DNA of 64,000 bases from Maniola hyperantus (lineage: Eukaryota > Arthropoda > Insecta > Lepidoptera > Nymphalidae): NCBI RefSeq assembly GCF_902806685.2, contig NC_048561.1, positions 3,224,001 to 3,288,000 of the forward strand. The letters run 5' to 3'. Below the pieces are notes generated by a model, which was given only the letters and a program-made list of their open reading frames with translations, was not told the origin of the DNA and did no database searches. Below, in pieces: positions 10,262 to 22,900 of this stretch; within the stretch, counting starts at the first letter, position 1, and the number at the start of each line of letters is the position of its first letter. Both the position numbers and the translations under genes were made by a program.

Positions 10262-10600
10262 ACCTCCCTGGCGCAGTAGTAGTCACTGTGGTCTTGTCTG
10301 TATCTCACTGTGGTGTGGGAGGTCCTGGGTTCGGCTTCGTGGCAGGGGTTTGGATTTTTTTTTATTTCTTAATTGTTGGTCTTGTCTGGTGGGAGGCTTC
10401 GGCCGGGCTAGTTACCACCCTACCGGCAAAGGGCGTGCCGTCAAGCGATCGAGCGTTCCGGTACGATGCCGTGTGGAAACCAAGGGGCATGGGTTTAATA
10501 AAAACTGCCATACCCCTAAAGGTTAGCTCGCTTCCATTTTAGACTGCATCATCACTTACCACCAGATGAGGTTGCAGTCAAGGGCTAACTTGTATCTAAA
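10262..10600 (+). mobile_element. tRNA-derived SINE (family with CAAGTTAGCCCTTGACTGCA tail)
   Basis: Head has a pol III B-box-like GGTCCTGGGTTCG. The body carries 'CCCATACCCCT'-type and 'GCATCGTACTGGAACG'-type segments, and the tail ends 'AAGGGCTAACTTGTATCT' plus A-rich sequence. Other copies: 24,455-24,760 (-, with intact GAATCGAACCCGGGACCT head), 28,781-29,060 (+), 44,225-44,300 (+, fragment), 46,050-46,145 (-, fragment). Confidence 0.65.
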
Positions 10601-11204
10601 AAAAACAACTTTTACACACAAGCTTATGCATGCGACTACGTCCACGTGGATTACACAAATTTCAACTTTACTCTCTTAGGAGTTGAATTTTCAAAAAATC
10701 CTTTCTAAGCGGATGTCCACGTCCTTAATAGCTTGCATGCCAAATTTCAACCCGATCCGTCCAGTAGTTAAGATGTGCGTTGGATCCTACAAGAGACCTA
10801 TGTCCATCAGTGGACGTCTATCGGTTGATGATGATGATGTTGAGGTGACTTTGGCAGCGTGGTGGATTATGGTCTTACCCTTCTCATTCTGAGAGGATTC
10901 GTACTCATAGTGAGTACTGGGTTGATCATGATAGAACTTTAACTTTGTAGAAGAGACCTATGGGGTAGATCAGTTCTGGCAAGAGCACCAGGCGGAGTAT
11001 GAGGGTCGGGAGAAGGAAGCCAGCCAAGTGGAGCAGCCAGCCGAGCACGCTGCCTGCCCCAAGCTACGGGACGAGTTAGAGAAGCGACGGTCTCTCGCAC
11101 AGGTTCGATTCTCAGTTGAGGTACAGTACGCGGCCGAAAGTGATGCACATCGGCCTTTAGAATGACATTTCGGCTTTGTAGAGCGTTGTTTTTGTGTGTT
11201 TCGG

Positions 11205-11470
11205 ATTGATTATGCTGCGTAGGACCTACTGGCCGCCTACAGTGGCACCGGTGGCGCGAGCCGCGAAGCTCCGCGCCTGGGGGTGAGCCCTAGGGCTCGA
11301 AGAAATAATTCGAGAGGTCGGGGGGCAACGTCCTCCTACGGGCGCCTCCTGTGAGGCTCGGAGCACGGCTTAGGATGACGTTGGGATGGGTGGAGTTGTT
11401 GGTCTACTGGTTAGTCCGCACGCCCCCCGAGGCCGTGGAGTGAGTCCACGTCCGGGTGACGTTAGAAATG
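11205..11470 (+). repeat. GC-rich dispersed repeat
   Basis: 'GTAGGACCTACTGGCCGCCT' through 'GTGGAGTGAGTCCACGTCC'. An inverted copy is at about 31,976-32,250, there inserted into a MITE. Strongly GC-rich against its surroundings. Class unknown; the 5' part of a LINE is possible. Confidence 0.55.
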
Positions 11471-12226
11471 GGGGGCTTCGTCTTCCGCGGTGTGTGCATT
11501 TGCGAGCGCTTGCTCGCGACTGATTGGTCCGACATGCACGCACACTTACACAATCCCGCGTATCCTACGCAACTACAAGTAAAGTCCACTCGCCTTCGGA
11601 AATTGCAAGAACTGTAGGATGGTACGGAACCTTTCGTCTGAGAGTCTGACTCGTGTATTGATTTCATTACAGTGTCGTCCTGAAGAGCTTTCAAAAGGAG
11701 GTGCCCCAAATAATTCAAAGGAGGTCCCGAACGATGTGACCTCCGTGAGTTCTAAAAGCCATCATGATCGGGATGACGACGGAAGCTGGCATCCCACTGA
11801 CTCTCTGGATACCCTGACGACGAGGTCAAGCATCCCGTCTTTAAGTAGCTACCATTCCTATGGGTCTATAAGTAGTGAGCCTAAGGGGCACCAATACTGA
11901 AATGGACAATATAGCCCAGTAAACTTACGAGACTATGAATGACCCATCATCATTATCATCATCATCAATCGATAGACGTCCACTGCTGGACATAGGTCTC
12001 TTGTAGGGACTTCCACAGTCCACACGCCACAGTCTTGCGCCCCCGCCATCCAGCGGCTCCCTGCGACTCGTCTGATGTCGTCCGTCCATCTAGTGGGCCG
12101 GGTGGTCTTCCAACGCTGCGTCTACTGTGCGAGGTCGCCATTCCAGCACCTTGGGACTATTATAGCTAATTTCAAATTGTTTTTGTGTTTATTTTGCAAC
12201 AGTGCCCATGCCCTATACCTGGCCTA

Positions 12227-12381
12227 CAGTGCGACAAGGCTATCTTGGCGCGTGGTGAAAATCGGAACTAACGTTGCCGTCAAGTGTCCCCTTTGTTCGT
12301 GTTTGAATATTCTAAGCCTTTGTTCTCCAACAGCGCCCCCCTGTCATGTCATTCAAGTGCCAAGAGAGCCTTGTCGCACTG
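12227..12381. mobile_element. MITE with CAGTGCGACAAGGCT ends, TA flanks
   Basis: Terminal inverted repeats CAGTGCGACAAGGCT and AGCCTTGTCGCACTG (the right end begins AGAGCC), flanked by TA on both sides, suggesting Tc1/mariner-type mobilisation. Other copies: about 12,640-12,791 (inverted) and 41,196-41,351 (TA flanks at 41,194 and 41,352). Confidence 0.65.
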
Positions 12382-12385
12382 TATT

Positions 12386-12488
12386 AGCGATAGGTTGAGA
12401 TTACAATCGGGGTATAGACGGGGGGACGCCCCGCATCAGATTGTGCGGGGCGTTCCCTCCCCGATTGCCATTTCAACCTGTCGCGTAC
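12386..12488. mobile_element. MITE with CGCGACAGGTTGAGATGGCA ends
   Basis: GC-rich palindromic element whose two ends mirror each other (AGGTTGAGATGGCAATCGG / CCGATTGCCATCTCAACCT) around a core rich in GGGGCGTCC. Copies: 9644-9782, 16,848-16,981, 24,290-24,445, 43,598-43,728 and 44,006-44,136. The last is flanked by A-rich and T-rich runs and complete GGTCCGCGACAGG ends. Confidence 0.65.
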
Positions 12489-13900
12489 ATAATAATACGC
12501 ATAATATTATAACTATACTTACCTAAATAATATATTATTCACGCCCGAGAAGGCAAGACGGCGGAAGTGTTTCTGATTATTTCTGTATGAAGGATTGTAA
12601 TTTTTAGGGTTCTGTCGCAAAACAAGGAAAACTTAATTAGAGCGACAAGATCTCTTGGCACTTGAATGACATTGACAGGGGGGCGCTGTTGGAGAACAAG
12701 GCTTAGAATATTCAAACAAGAACAAAGGGGACACTTGACGGCAACGTTAGTTCCGATTTTCGCCACGCGCCAAGATAGCCTTGTCGCACTGTACCTACTT
12801 ATAATGTTGCGGTATTACGTCAATATAGATGAGATTCTTTTTTTGTCACTCCATCTGTCAGCCTGAGGTCACCTCTTGACTTCCGACCTTTAGTGATGTC
12901 ACAACTTATTAATTTATTTATATTGACAACGTAATAATATTATTATTCGTAATTTATTCAGCATGCCTTATAACGAGCCGCAATTTTACGCAACGACAGA
13001 GACAACGCTCTACGAAACCGCCATCTCTTTCTAAAGGTCGATGTACAATATTCCTACCGGGTACATAGACATACATCGACCTTTAGAAAGGGATTTCGGC
13101 TTTGTAGAGGGTTGTCTCTATCACTCATATCTATATGACGTTTGTCGGTTTCAACGACAGAGACAACGCTCTACGAAACCGCTATCTCTTTTTAAAGGTC
13201 GATGTACAATATTTCTTGCCGCCTACTGTATATAAACTTGACTAAAAAAATCGTGCACTTTTTTGCAAATTAAGCATCAAAGTTAATCTTGTGCTAGGCT
13301 ACAAGTAGGTAAGATAATAGTTTAACAGTTATAGGATTGGAACCTAGGACGTTTTGGATTTGGTAACCCTTTAAACAACTGAGGTATTGAGTCTTCCACA
13401 TAATATATTATACCTATTTTAAATTAATATATACTAATTTGCCTTGAATCATCAGTCCTGTGCGCGGATTCTGTCGTAACACGACGACATTCCACGCGGT
13501 CGCACAGTTTTTAATTCCGCGTACCTAAATAGTTAAATGTAATAAATAAATTATAATAAAACCACATCGCATGTGTTAAAATAAAAATACTCGAATCTAG
13601 ATCTAAAAAATACAATAGAAACAAAAACAATTGTCTATAGTACATATAAATTGTTCCTTATTTAAAAGTTTTAAATAAGCGCGTTCTAAAACTTTTATGA
13701 TTTTGCAAGAATTAATTAAAAACCAGAAGCTAATCTACAAAAATGATTCTTTGAGATAATTAATTAAATAATTAGTAGGTATGTGTTGATGAAGAAACCT
13801 TGCATTTAAATTGAAAATAATAAGTACCTAGTTAAGTAGGCAAGATAAATAATAAAAATCGTTCTAAATTAATTGGATTTTTTTCGGCGGTGAAAAAAAA

Positions 13901-16900
13901 ATGAAAGGCCTGTGTGCATTGTTATTATTCTGTGTGTCTGTTCGATTGGTACACCTGCAAGGACCTGGATCTGGGACAAATGGGAATTGTAAGTACACTT
14001 TTTTGGTGTTCCATACAACCCTGGTAGCTGTTAAGACTTAAGTAAAGTAGCTGTGATAAGCTAGTGGTTAGGACGTCCGCCTTCTAATCGAAGGTCGGGG
14101 GTTCGATGCCGGGCCTCTAACTTTTCGGAGTTATGTGTGTTTTAAGTAATAAAATATCACTTGCTTTAACGGTGAAGGAAAACATCGTGAGGAAACCTGC
14201 ATACCTGAGAGTTCTTCATAATGTTTTCAAAAGGTGTGTGAAGTCTACTAATCCGCACATGGCCAGCGTGGTAGGCCAAAACCCTTCTCATTCTGAGAGG
14301 AGACCCGTGCTCTGTAGTGAGCCGGCGATGGGTTGATCATGATGATACAACCCTGGTAACGGGCTGCCATTAGCAAACTGCGGGAATGTACTAGCTTCTG
14401 CTTATGACGCACTCATAAGCAGGAAGCAGAAGCCTCGCTTCGCTCGCTCTAAAATGGCGGCTTGTTATCACGGTTCCTTCTTGCTTGAAACGCATAGTTG
14501 GTAGATACTTAGATAGGCAATAGGCATAGTTTCCGCCCTAATTCTAGTTTGTAATCGATCTATTGTAAACACGTTATCGATAACACTAATGTAATGCAAT
14601 CTAAAATTATAATTGGCCGAGTGAAAGTAAATTAGCTATAATTATGTTATTATAAATGACTAGCTTATGCTCGAGACTTCGTCCGCGTGGTCTACAGTAC
14701 AAATTTCAAACCCGTATTTCACCCCCTTAGGGGTTTAATTTTCCAAAAACCTTTCTTAGTAGATGTCTATCTCATAATAGATTTCTGCATACCAAATTTC
14801 AGCCTGATCTGTGCTTGCGTTGATAGATCAGTAAGTCAGTCAGTCAGTAACCTTATCCTTTTATAATATTTAGATTACTAGCGTATGCTCGCGACTTCGT
14901 CTGCGTGGATTGCACAAATTTTGAACGCCTATTTTACGCCCCAGCGTTTACGCACTCATCCGATTCGAGTCCGTGAAAATACGGATATAAAAAACTCGGA
15001 TATTGCTTACGCTCTAATCCGATCTCTGATCCGAATCCAAGCTATTCAGTGGACATCTTTGACATAAATATACGTCATATGTCCGATTTTAATCCGAGGC
15101 ATATCCCGAGACATTCTCACGGATGACGGAAAGAACTCGGATGTTGGAAGTGCAGTGCGTAATCGCTCTTAGAGGCATCGATATAAATGACAAGATATGG
15201 TCAAGCGAACCAAATTTTTCACGGTTTTGGAACCAAATAAATCAGCGCCACCTCTTAGATACTAATGAACGACCCGTTTGAAATCCAGACGTCACTGAGG
15301 TTGCATTGGTGCTAAAGTACCACTGAGTCGGTGCCATTTTGTTTGTTCAATAAGCCCTGTCCATACGAAGTAATATATATAAGTCAATGCTTAGAGGTTG
15401 AATTTTCAAAAATCCTTTAGCGGATGTCTACGTCATTGTCATATTGCGGTTGTTTGACAGCAACAATGTCACGATCGCAATCATCTCTGATTGGTTGATG
15501 CTCGCTCACTATTGGCTACAATGCATTGTTGCAACAAGAATCGCACAAATTTTGCCGATCAGAACAATTGAGATTGTAATAATGATTGACGTAGGTTTTA
15601 GACAATTGCCCTACTGGATCAAGCCGAGAGTTCCCTCACTCTAGTTCACTCTGGCAGGTGATCCAAGTGGCCGGACAAGCTTTGTATGCAACATCATCCA
15701 TCTTAAAGGTACTTGGCCTTAAAGGGCCTTGACTTGAGTCGATACAGCGGACTAGGGTTTCTTGGCAGATGTAAAAAATAATACACGACGCGTACATTTT
15801 TAGGGTTCCGTACCTCAAAAGGAAAAACCAGCCAAGTGCGAGTCAGACTAGCGCACTGAGGGTTCCGTACTACATTCGTATTTTTTTGACATTTTGCACG
15901 ATAATTCAAAAACCGTTCCGTTTTTCCTTTTGAGGTACGGAACCTTAAAAACGGAACCCTTATAGGAACACTTTGCTGTCTGTCTGTTTGTTGTGTCTGT
16001 CAAGAAACCTATAGGGTACCTACCTATTTCCCGTTGACCTAGAATCATGAAATTTGGCAGGTAGGTACTTAGGTCTTATAGCAGACATCTGAAAACCGTA
16101 AATTTGTTGTTAGATCACACAAAATAAAATTAAATTGTGGTCATGAACCAATAATTATTTTATTTTTAATTTTCGAAGTAAGATATTATGATATTATCAA
16201 GTGGGGTATCATATGAAAGGGCTTCACCTGTGCGTTCTAAAATAGATTTTTGTTTATTTTTATGCATCATATAGTTTTTGAATTATCGTGCAGTGTCGAA
16301 AAAATACGATTGTAGTACGGAACCCTCGTTGCGCGAGCCCGACTCGCACTCGGCCGGTTTTTTTTTTTACTCGTATCATGATTTCATTGTTAAATCGCGG
16401 TGACAAGGTCGTATATAGTTCGCCTCTTACGCACTTCAGCGAGAAGCTACTTACCTACAGTACATGGCCGAAAGTAATGTACATCGGCCTTTAGAATGAC
16501 AGTTCTACTTTGTAGAGCGTTGTCTCTGTCACTCATACCTATGTATATGACGTTTTGTCGGTCTCAACGACAGGGACAACGCTCTACAAATCTGCTATCT
16601 CCTTCTAAAGGTCGATGTACATCGGCCGCTTACTGTACCTACTTGTTAATGTTTTAAATACATTTAAAAAAAATTGCCAATGATGACTAATATTCCTCTT
16701 TCCCCTCCAACTAAGCGTTAGGCTTGTGCTAGGAGTAGGTACGACTATAGTGCAACGGATGGGGTTTGAACCGGTGACCTTTCAGATTTCAGTCCGCTCC
16801 TCTAACCGTTGAGCTATTGAGGCTCTAAACATACTTTTTAAGTATAGTACGCGACAGGTTGAGATAGAAATCGGGGTATGAGGCGGGGGACGTTCCGCAC

Positions 16901-19900
16901 GTCACCTGCGCTCACCCGCACCGGCTCAGCGCGGGGGCTGTGCGGGTGGGTTCCCTCCCCGATTGCGACCTCTCGCGTACCTACTATACCTAGGACCTAC
17001 CTAAACGAAGGAAAACTATACGTATATCTTTGGTGGAGACTAGAAACTGAAAGGCTTCGATCTAGATTCTAGACCATTATGGCCAAGTGACAAGTCAAGA
17101 GTTAATATAGACAATAGGCATCTTCTAGGCAAGCGCGCTCCATCTTAGGCTGCATCTTCAAGTCGATAAAATGCGCTAGTATGTTAATGTTGGCCAACTG
17201 CCAAATGTTAGATATTCGTAATTAGTTAGCCACGCATTCGATACTGAATAGAAAATCACGTGACCTAAATTTCATGGATTTCCAACTGGACTCAATGCCT
17301 AACGAAAACTTTCAAAGATACAGCATAGCCCTGCAGGTCTGATTGCAGTCAAGCGCTAGTCTATAAATTAAAAATAAAACCATCATACCTGTTTAGAAAA
17401 GTAGTCATTTAATAATCCATACTAATATTATAAATGGGGAAGTGTGTCTGTCTGTCCGTCTGTCTGTCTGTCTGCTAGCCTTTCACGGCCCATCCGGCCC
17501 ATTGACGAAAACGTATAGCGATAGCTTGCATCCTGGGGAAGGCCATAGGCTACTTTTTATCCCGGAAAATTAAAGTGTTCCCACGAGATTTTTGAAAAAC
17601 CTATTTCCACGCGGACCAAGTCGCGGGCATCAACTAGTAATATTATAAATGTGAAAGTGTGGATTTGATTGAAATTTGGAATGGAGATAGATTATACCCT
17701 GGATTACCACATAGGCGTTTTTATTCCGGAAAATCAAAGAGTTCCCGCGGGATTTTGAAAAATGTAAATCCACGCGGACGAAGTCGCGGGCATCAGCTAG
17801 TTATTATATATCATTGCATTACGTCACGGTAAGTCCAAGGGGCCGGTTTCGTCCAGACAACCTACTTATGCCGGATATTACATGAAACTTGACATGGTGT
17901 TTGCATGGTAGACATAGGTACCTGTTTACCTAATTAGCTAGTAATAATTACTTAATCATGGTTAGGTATCAAGCAACGGCTTCATGATTACACTCCAAGT
18001 CTGAACCCCTCATACCCGATGATGCAGGGTAAAGTACTCCTAAACTACATATCATCATCATGATCAACCATCGCTGGCTCACTACAGAGCACGGGTCTGC
18101 TCTCAGAGTGAGAAGGGTTTTGGCCATAGTCTACCACGCTGGCCATGTGCGGATTGGTAGACTTCACACACCTTTGAGAACATCATGAAGAACTCTTAGG
18201 CATGCAGGTTTCCTCACGATGTTTTCATTCACCGTTACAGCAAGTGATATTTTAATTACTTAAAAATGCACATTACTCCGAAAAGTAAGAGGTGCGTGCC
18301 CGGGATCGAACCCCCAACCTCCGATTGGACAGCGGCCGTCCTAACCACTAGGCTATCACAGCTTCTAACTACGTATAGAGATTCAGAAACTGTTCCTGGT
18401 GCAGTTATATTGTTATTGAATTCCAAATCCCAACTCTTCAATCCTTATGATGCAAGGTACTGAACGTCTAAGCCGTGTGGATTTGGAAAGTTTTGCTGGT
18501 GAATTGATATATTAGGTACCATAAGCCTCAATAGCTCAACGGGTAAAGGAGTGGGCTGAAAACCGAAAGGTCGACGGTTCAAACCCCGCCCGTTGCACTA
18601 TTGTCGTACCTACTCCTAGCACAAGCTTAACGCTTAGTTGGAGAGGAAAGGGGAATATTAGTCATTTAACGTGGCTAATATTCTTTAAAAAGAAGAAGAA
18701 AGAAAAGCAATGAATGCTTACACTAAAAAGCTTAAAATAACAAAAATTATTTTAAAAACCGTGTAGAGTATGCATTTTGAAGTCGGGCGAAATTCACGCT
18801 TTGATTTATAGTTTCTTTTATGCTCGCCCGACTTCATACATACATGCCTACACGTGTAGAAACAAAAGTTATTTTTAACTTTGTAGTGGTTTTGGAAGTC
18901 GGTTTTTTTTTTTTAAATCAACATCCATGCGGATGAAGTCGCAGACAGACAGACAGACAGGCTGAAGAGTTGTTAGGTTTTTACCGAAAACCCGTTGTAA
19001 CTCACCGCATATTTACCTGTCAAGGAAACTGGCGACCATTATAGTGTGATTAGGTACTTTAGAGACTTACGCAAAGGAAAACCCGGCGCGATGGCGCGCG
19101 CGGGGCTCACCCGTCTCAAGAATCCGCGGATATTACATGCAGCGTCGACGTGTTTGTTTTTTTAGGGTTCCGTACCTCAAAAGGAAAAACGGAACCCTTA
19201 TAGGATCACTTTGTTGTCTGTCTGTCTGTCAAGAAACCTTACAGGGTACTTCCCGTTGACCTAGAATCATGAAATTGGGCAGGTAGATACATCTTATAGC
19301 TGACATTTGGGAAAAAATCTGAAAACCGTGAATTTAGGGTTAGATCACACAAAAAAAAGTAAATTGTGGTCATGAACTACTTAATTAGTAAGTATTTTCA
19401 ACTTCGAAGTGAGATAACTATATCAAGTGGGGTATCATAATATGAAAGGTCTTCACCTGTGCATTCTAAAACAGATTTTTATTTATTTTTATGCATCATA
19501 CTTAGTTTTTGAATTATCGTCCAAAATGTCGAAAAAATACGACTGTAGTACGGAACCCTCATTGAGCGAGCCTGACTCGCTCTTGGCCAGTTTTCTTTAA
19601 ATAGAGATAGTGAGCAAACAAGCAGGCGGGTCACCTGATGTTAAGTGATTACTGCCGCCCATGAACATTTGCAGCACCAGAGGAACCGCCGATGCGTTGC
19701 CGGCCTTTTAGAAATTTGTTGGTCCGCCCCTTGAATAACCCCACCGTTCGAAGGGAGTTGGTCCCACAGTTTGCAAGATATTTCATTTGCAACGCATAAA
19801 TATTTATATTTATAAGTCCCTCAAATTGCTAATGCGCGTGGCCGACATTTTAGTAACGTCAGCACTAGACTGAAGTTTCGAGCTGATGGTATATTTTTAC

Positions 19901-22900
19901 TTAAATATACGCCAAATGACGTCAATTCGATGTTAATGTGACATGGTTCCAGCGTAATAGCAATTTGCGGGACTTATACGGAACCCTAAAAAGTCGGTTA
20001 CAAAAGGATTTAAATACATAACCTTTGAACAATCAAAGTGGTTTCAAGTGTGAATAATTCTCAAAGTGTTTAATTTTAAAGAGCCCCCAATCCGGTTGCG
20101 TAACCTTGAAAACGACGCGCGGCCTTTGCCAATGCATGACATGATCCACTGACATAAAAAAACCGGCCAAAGGCTTGTCGGACTCGCACACCATGGGTTC
20201 CGTACAGCGTTGTCAGTTTTTTTAATTGCCAAGTCGGGATTTTAGAACTTTTTGAGTGAAAAAAAGCGGGATTCTTTCGTCGAAAGCGGGACATGTTAAA
20301 AAAACGCATATAAGTTTTTATTTGAATTCAAATGACGTTTACGTGACAATAGATAGCAAAAATCGCGCGCTTATCTTCATTAGGTATACGCTCCGGGGGC
20401 TGGCGGCCAGTCCACACTTCCCAACAAGAAAATAGTACTCCTAAAGATATCTTAAAGACAATAAGACATCTTACAGATTTTTTCTTGTTGGGCTTGTCTG
20501 TGCCACCCGCTCACGTTTCTTCAGCACGCTGCACGCACTTTCGAGTTATCCCCGAAAAGCGGGACCTTTTTACTTGAAAAATCGGGATTTTGACTTGAAA
20601 AATCGGGACGTCTGGCAACGCTGGCTTCCATACCATCGTACAAGACATATAACACTTTTTTAGGGTTCCGTACCTCAAAAGGAAAAACCCTTATGGGATC
20701 ACTATGTTGCCTGTCTGTCTGTCAAGAAACCTACAGGGTACCTCCCGTTGACTTAGAATCATGAAATTTGGCAGGTAGGTAGGTTTTATAGCAGACATTA
20801 GGGTAAAAATCTGAAAACCGTGAATTTGTGCTTACATCACAAGAAAAAAAATTAAAAAAATGTGTTCATGAACAAATATTGCTATTTCAACTTTCCAAGT
20901 AAGATTACTATACTAAGTGGGTTATCATATGAAAGGGCTTTACTTGGACATTCTAAAACAGATTTTTATTTATTTTTATGCATCATAGTTTTTGAATTAT
21001 CGTGCAAAATGTCGAAAAAATAAGACTGTAGTATGGAACCCTCATTGCGCGAGCCTGACTCGCTCTTGGCCGGGTTTTTTTTATCTAAGCACTGCGTGTG
21101 CTACTGTTTGTTGGTCATTCTTAAAATATAATAAAAAAGATATTTTGGGCATAGGTGCCGCACGCGCGTTTAATTCTTTTCTATACAGGTTTTAAAAATG
21201 ATCTCCGATCTCTTAGAGAGCGTTGTCTCTGTCGTTGAGATCGACAAAACGTCACATAGGTATGAGTGACAGAGACAACGCTCTACAAAGCCGAAATCTC
21301 ATCCTAAAGGTCGACGTACATTTTTTTCTGCCGCGTACTGTACCTACTCGCAGAGGGCCAACTAACTGGTTTTACTTCGTTACGTAATCTGAGGAAGTTT
21401 GGGCATGACTGACTGACCTTTCGATGGCGAGCACGGAGCGAGTCAGTTATATAAACTCGATTCTGCTTTAATGCATTGACACATTTATTTTGATGTATTG
21501 ATGTAGGATTGATGTAGAAACCAATTATTTGTTCTGTGGTCTCTGGTACATCGTTAAAAATTTATTGAGACTGGGGGCACACGATGCGTTGCGGCGCCGT
21601 ACCGCAAAGGTTTCACCGTATCAGCGGGCACACGAGCGGTGCGGCGCCGCAACGTTGTTATGTCGCAGCGGCGCCGTAGCAGCGTTGGACAGTGTCCTTC
21701 CTTGTGACGCATAAACAACTAAGCGGCGCCGCTCCGACGTTGCAACGTATTCACCCCTCCCCGCCTCGTCTCGGTGGTTGCAAGTCCGGTGCGGCGCCAG
21801 AGCGCATCGTGTGACATGCCACAGATATTTCTATGTAAGACGACGCAGCGACAGCCGCACCGCCGCCGCAATAACGCATCGTGTGCCCCCGCTCTTACGG
21901 TCTGCAATGCAATCATTGCAACTCGCTTTTTAGGGTTCCGTACCCGGAGGTTGCCAACAGGACCCTATATTTGTCCATCCACCCGTATGTCTGCTGTCAG
22001 CGATCTGTATCTATATGTAAATCTATAATATAAAAATGAATCACCACCGCTGAACCGATTTCGCTAATTCTTTTTTTATAATATTCCTTGAAGTACGAGG
22101 ATGGTTCTTACGGAGAGAAAAATTTTAAAAATTTGAATTGACTGTTAGGCGGAACGAAGTTCGCCAGGGCAGCTAGTATCAAATACAATAATAAAAATTT
22201 AAATTGCCGCCATGAAAATTAAAAACAATTAAAAAGAGTCATTTTTTGTATGATGGTACGGAACAAATCCTATGCGAGTCCGACTCGCACTTGACTGTTT
22301 TTTTATGAAGATATTTGCAAAGCTGCGTGGTACTTACTATACTTGTACCTACCTACGCAATTGTAATTCTAAGACTTCGCACTGACACGTACGTACGGAA
22401 GTAATTTCCTTCAAGGAAAATAGGTATAATTAGTTAGCCGTCATCATTTAATTAATGGTGCTTTGAATAGCTTAAGGTGTATTATTAATCTGTGCAATTA
22501 ACTAACTAACTATACAGGGTGCAACCAGAACGCTAGCAAAAACTTAGCGTTATTGTTATACTACCTAAACACAATCCAATACCAATAGCCATTTGATTCA
22601 TTTTGTAGTATTAGTGATTTAGTATTATTCAAACCCGCAATGTATAGCGTGCAAAACTCGGGTCAATGCCCCGCCTACGACGCGGCATTGAGTCTGAGTG
22701 GCCTACTTACGCAACGTTCGTTTACCTCTTGCATCAGTCAGATGTTTTATTTGCAGCATATCGTAAACTTTTGCAAAATTATAGGAATTTTTGTGGTATC
22801 ATATCAGTAATCATCAGTACTATCATCTGTCTTCGTTTTTGCCAGCGTTCTGGTTACACCCTGTATGTAGCTATGTACCTATTAATATATTATGTTCTGA

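Larger units (their letters stand above)
8402..13900. repeat. Repeat-rich intergenic region between SmD1 and the transferrin gene
   Basis: No host gene recognised. Contents: a SINE fragment (8648-8720), CAGTACATCGGCC MITEs (8765-8995, 11,125-11,205, 13,000-13,225), LINE 3' pieces (9220-9640, 10,780-10,840, 11,950-12,160), CGCGACAGGTTGAG MITEs (9644-9782, 12,386-12,488), a SINE (10,262-10,600), a GC-rich repeat (11,205-11,470) and CAGTGCGACAAGG MITEs (12,227-12,381 and about 12,640-12,791). An open frame at 11,619-11,900 adjoins the GC-rich repeat and is not recognised. Confidence 0.65.

Noticed and set aside
10138..10542. 134-codon plus-strand frame
   Set aside because: Most of it runs through the SINE at 10,262-10,600. 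The same text recurs as non-coding copies.
11619..11900. 93-codon serine-rich frame as a host gene
   Set aside because: It follows directly on the GC-rich dispersed repeat, has no recognisable domain, and could be part of that element. Left unassigned.
14050..14120. tRNA gene
   Set aside because: The A and B boxes and clover-like head belong to a SINE; the same head occurs at several other sites with the SINE body attached.
21529..22028. Cys/Arg-rich frames in the GC-rich palindrome
   Set aside because: Open on both strands because of GC-rich palindromic MITE sequence.
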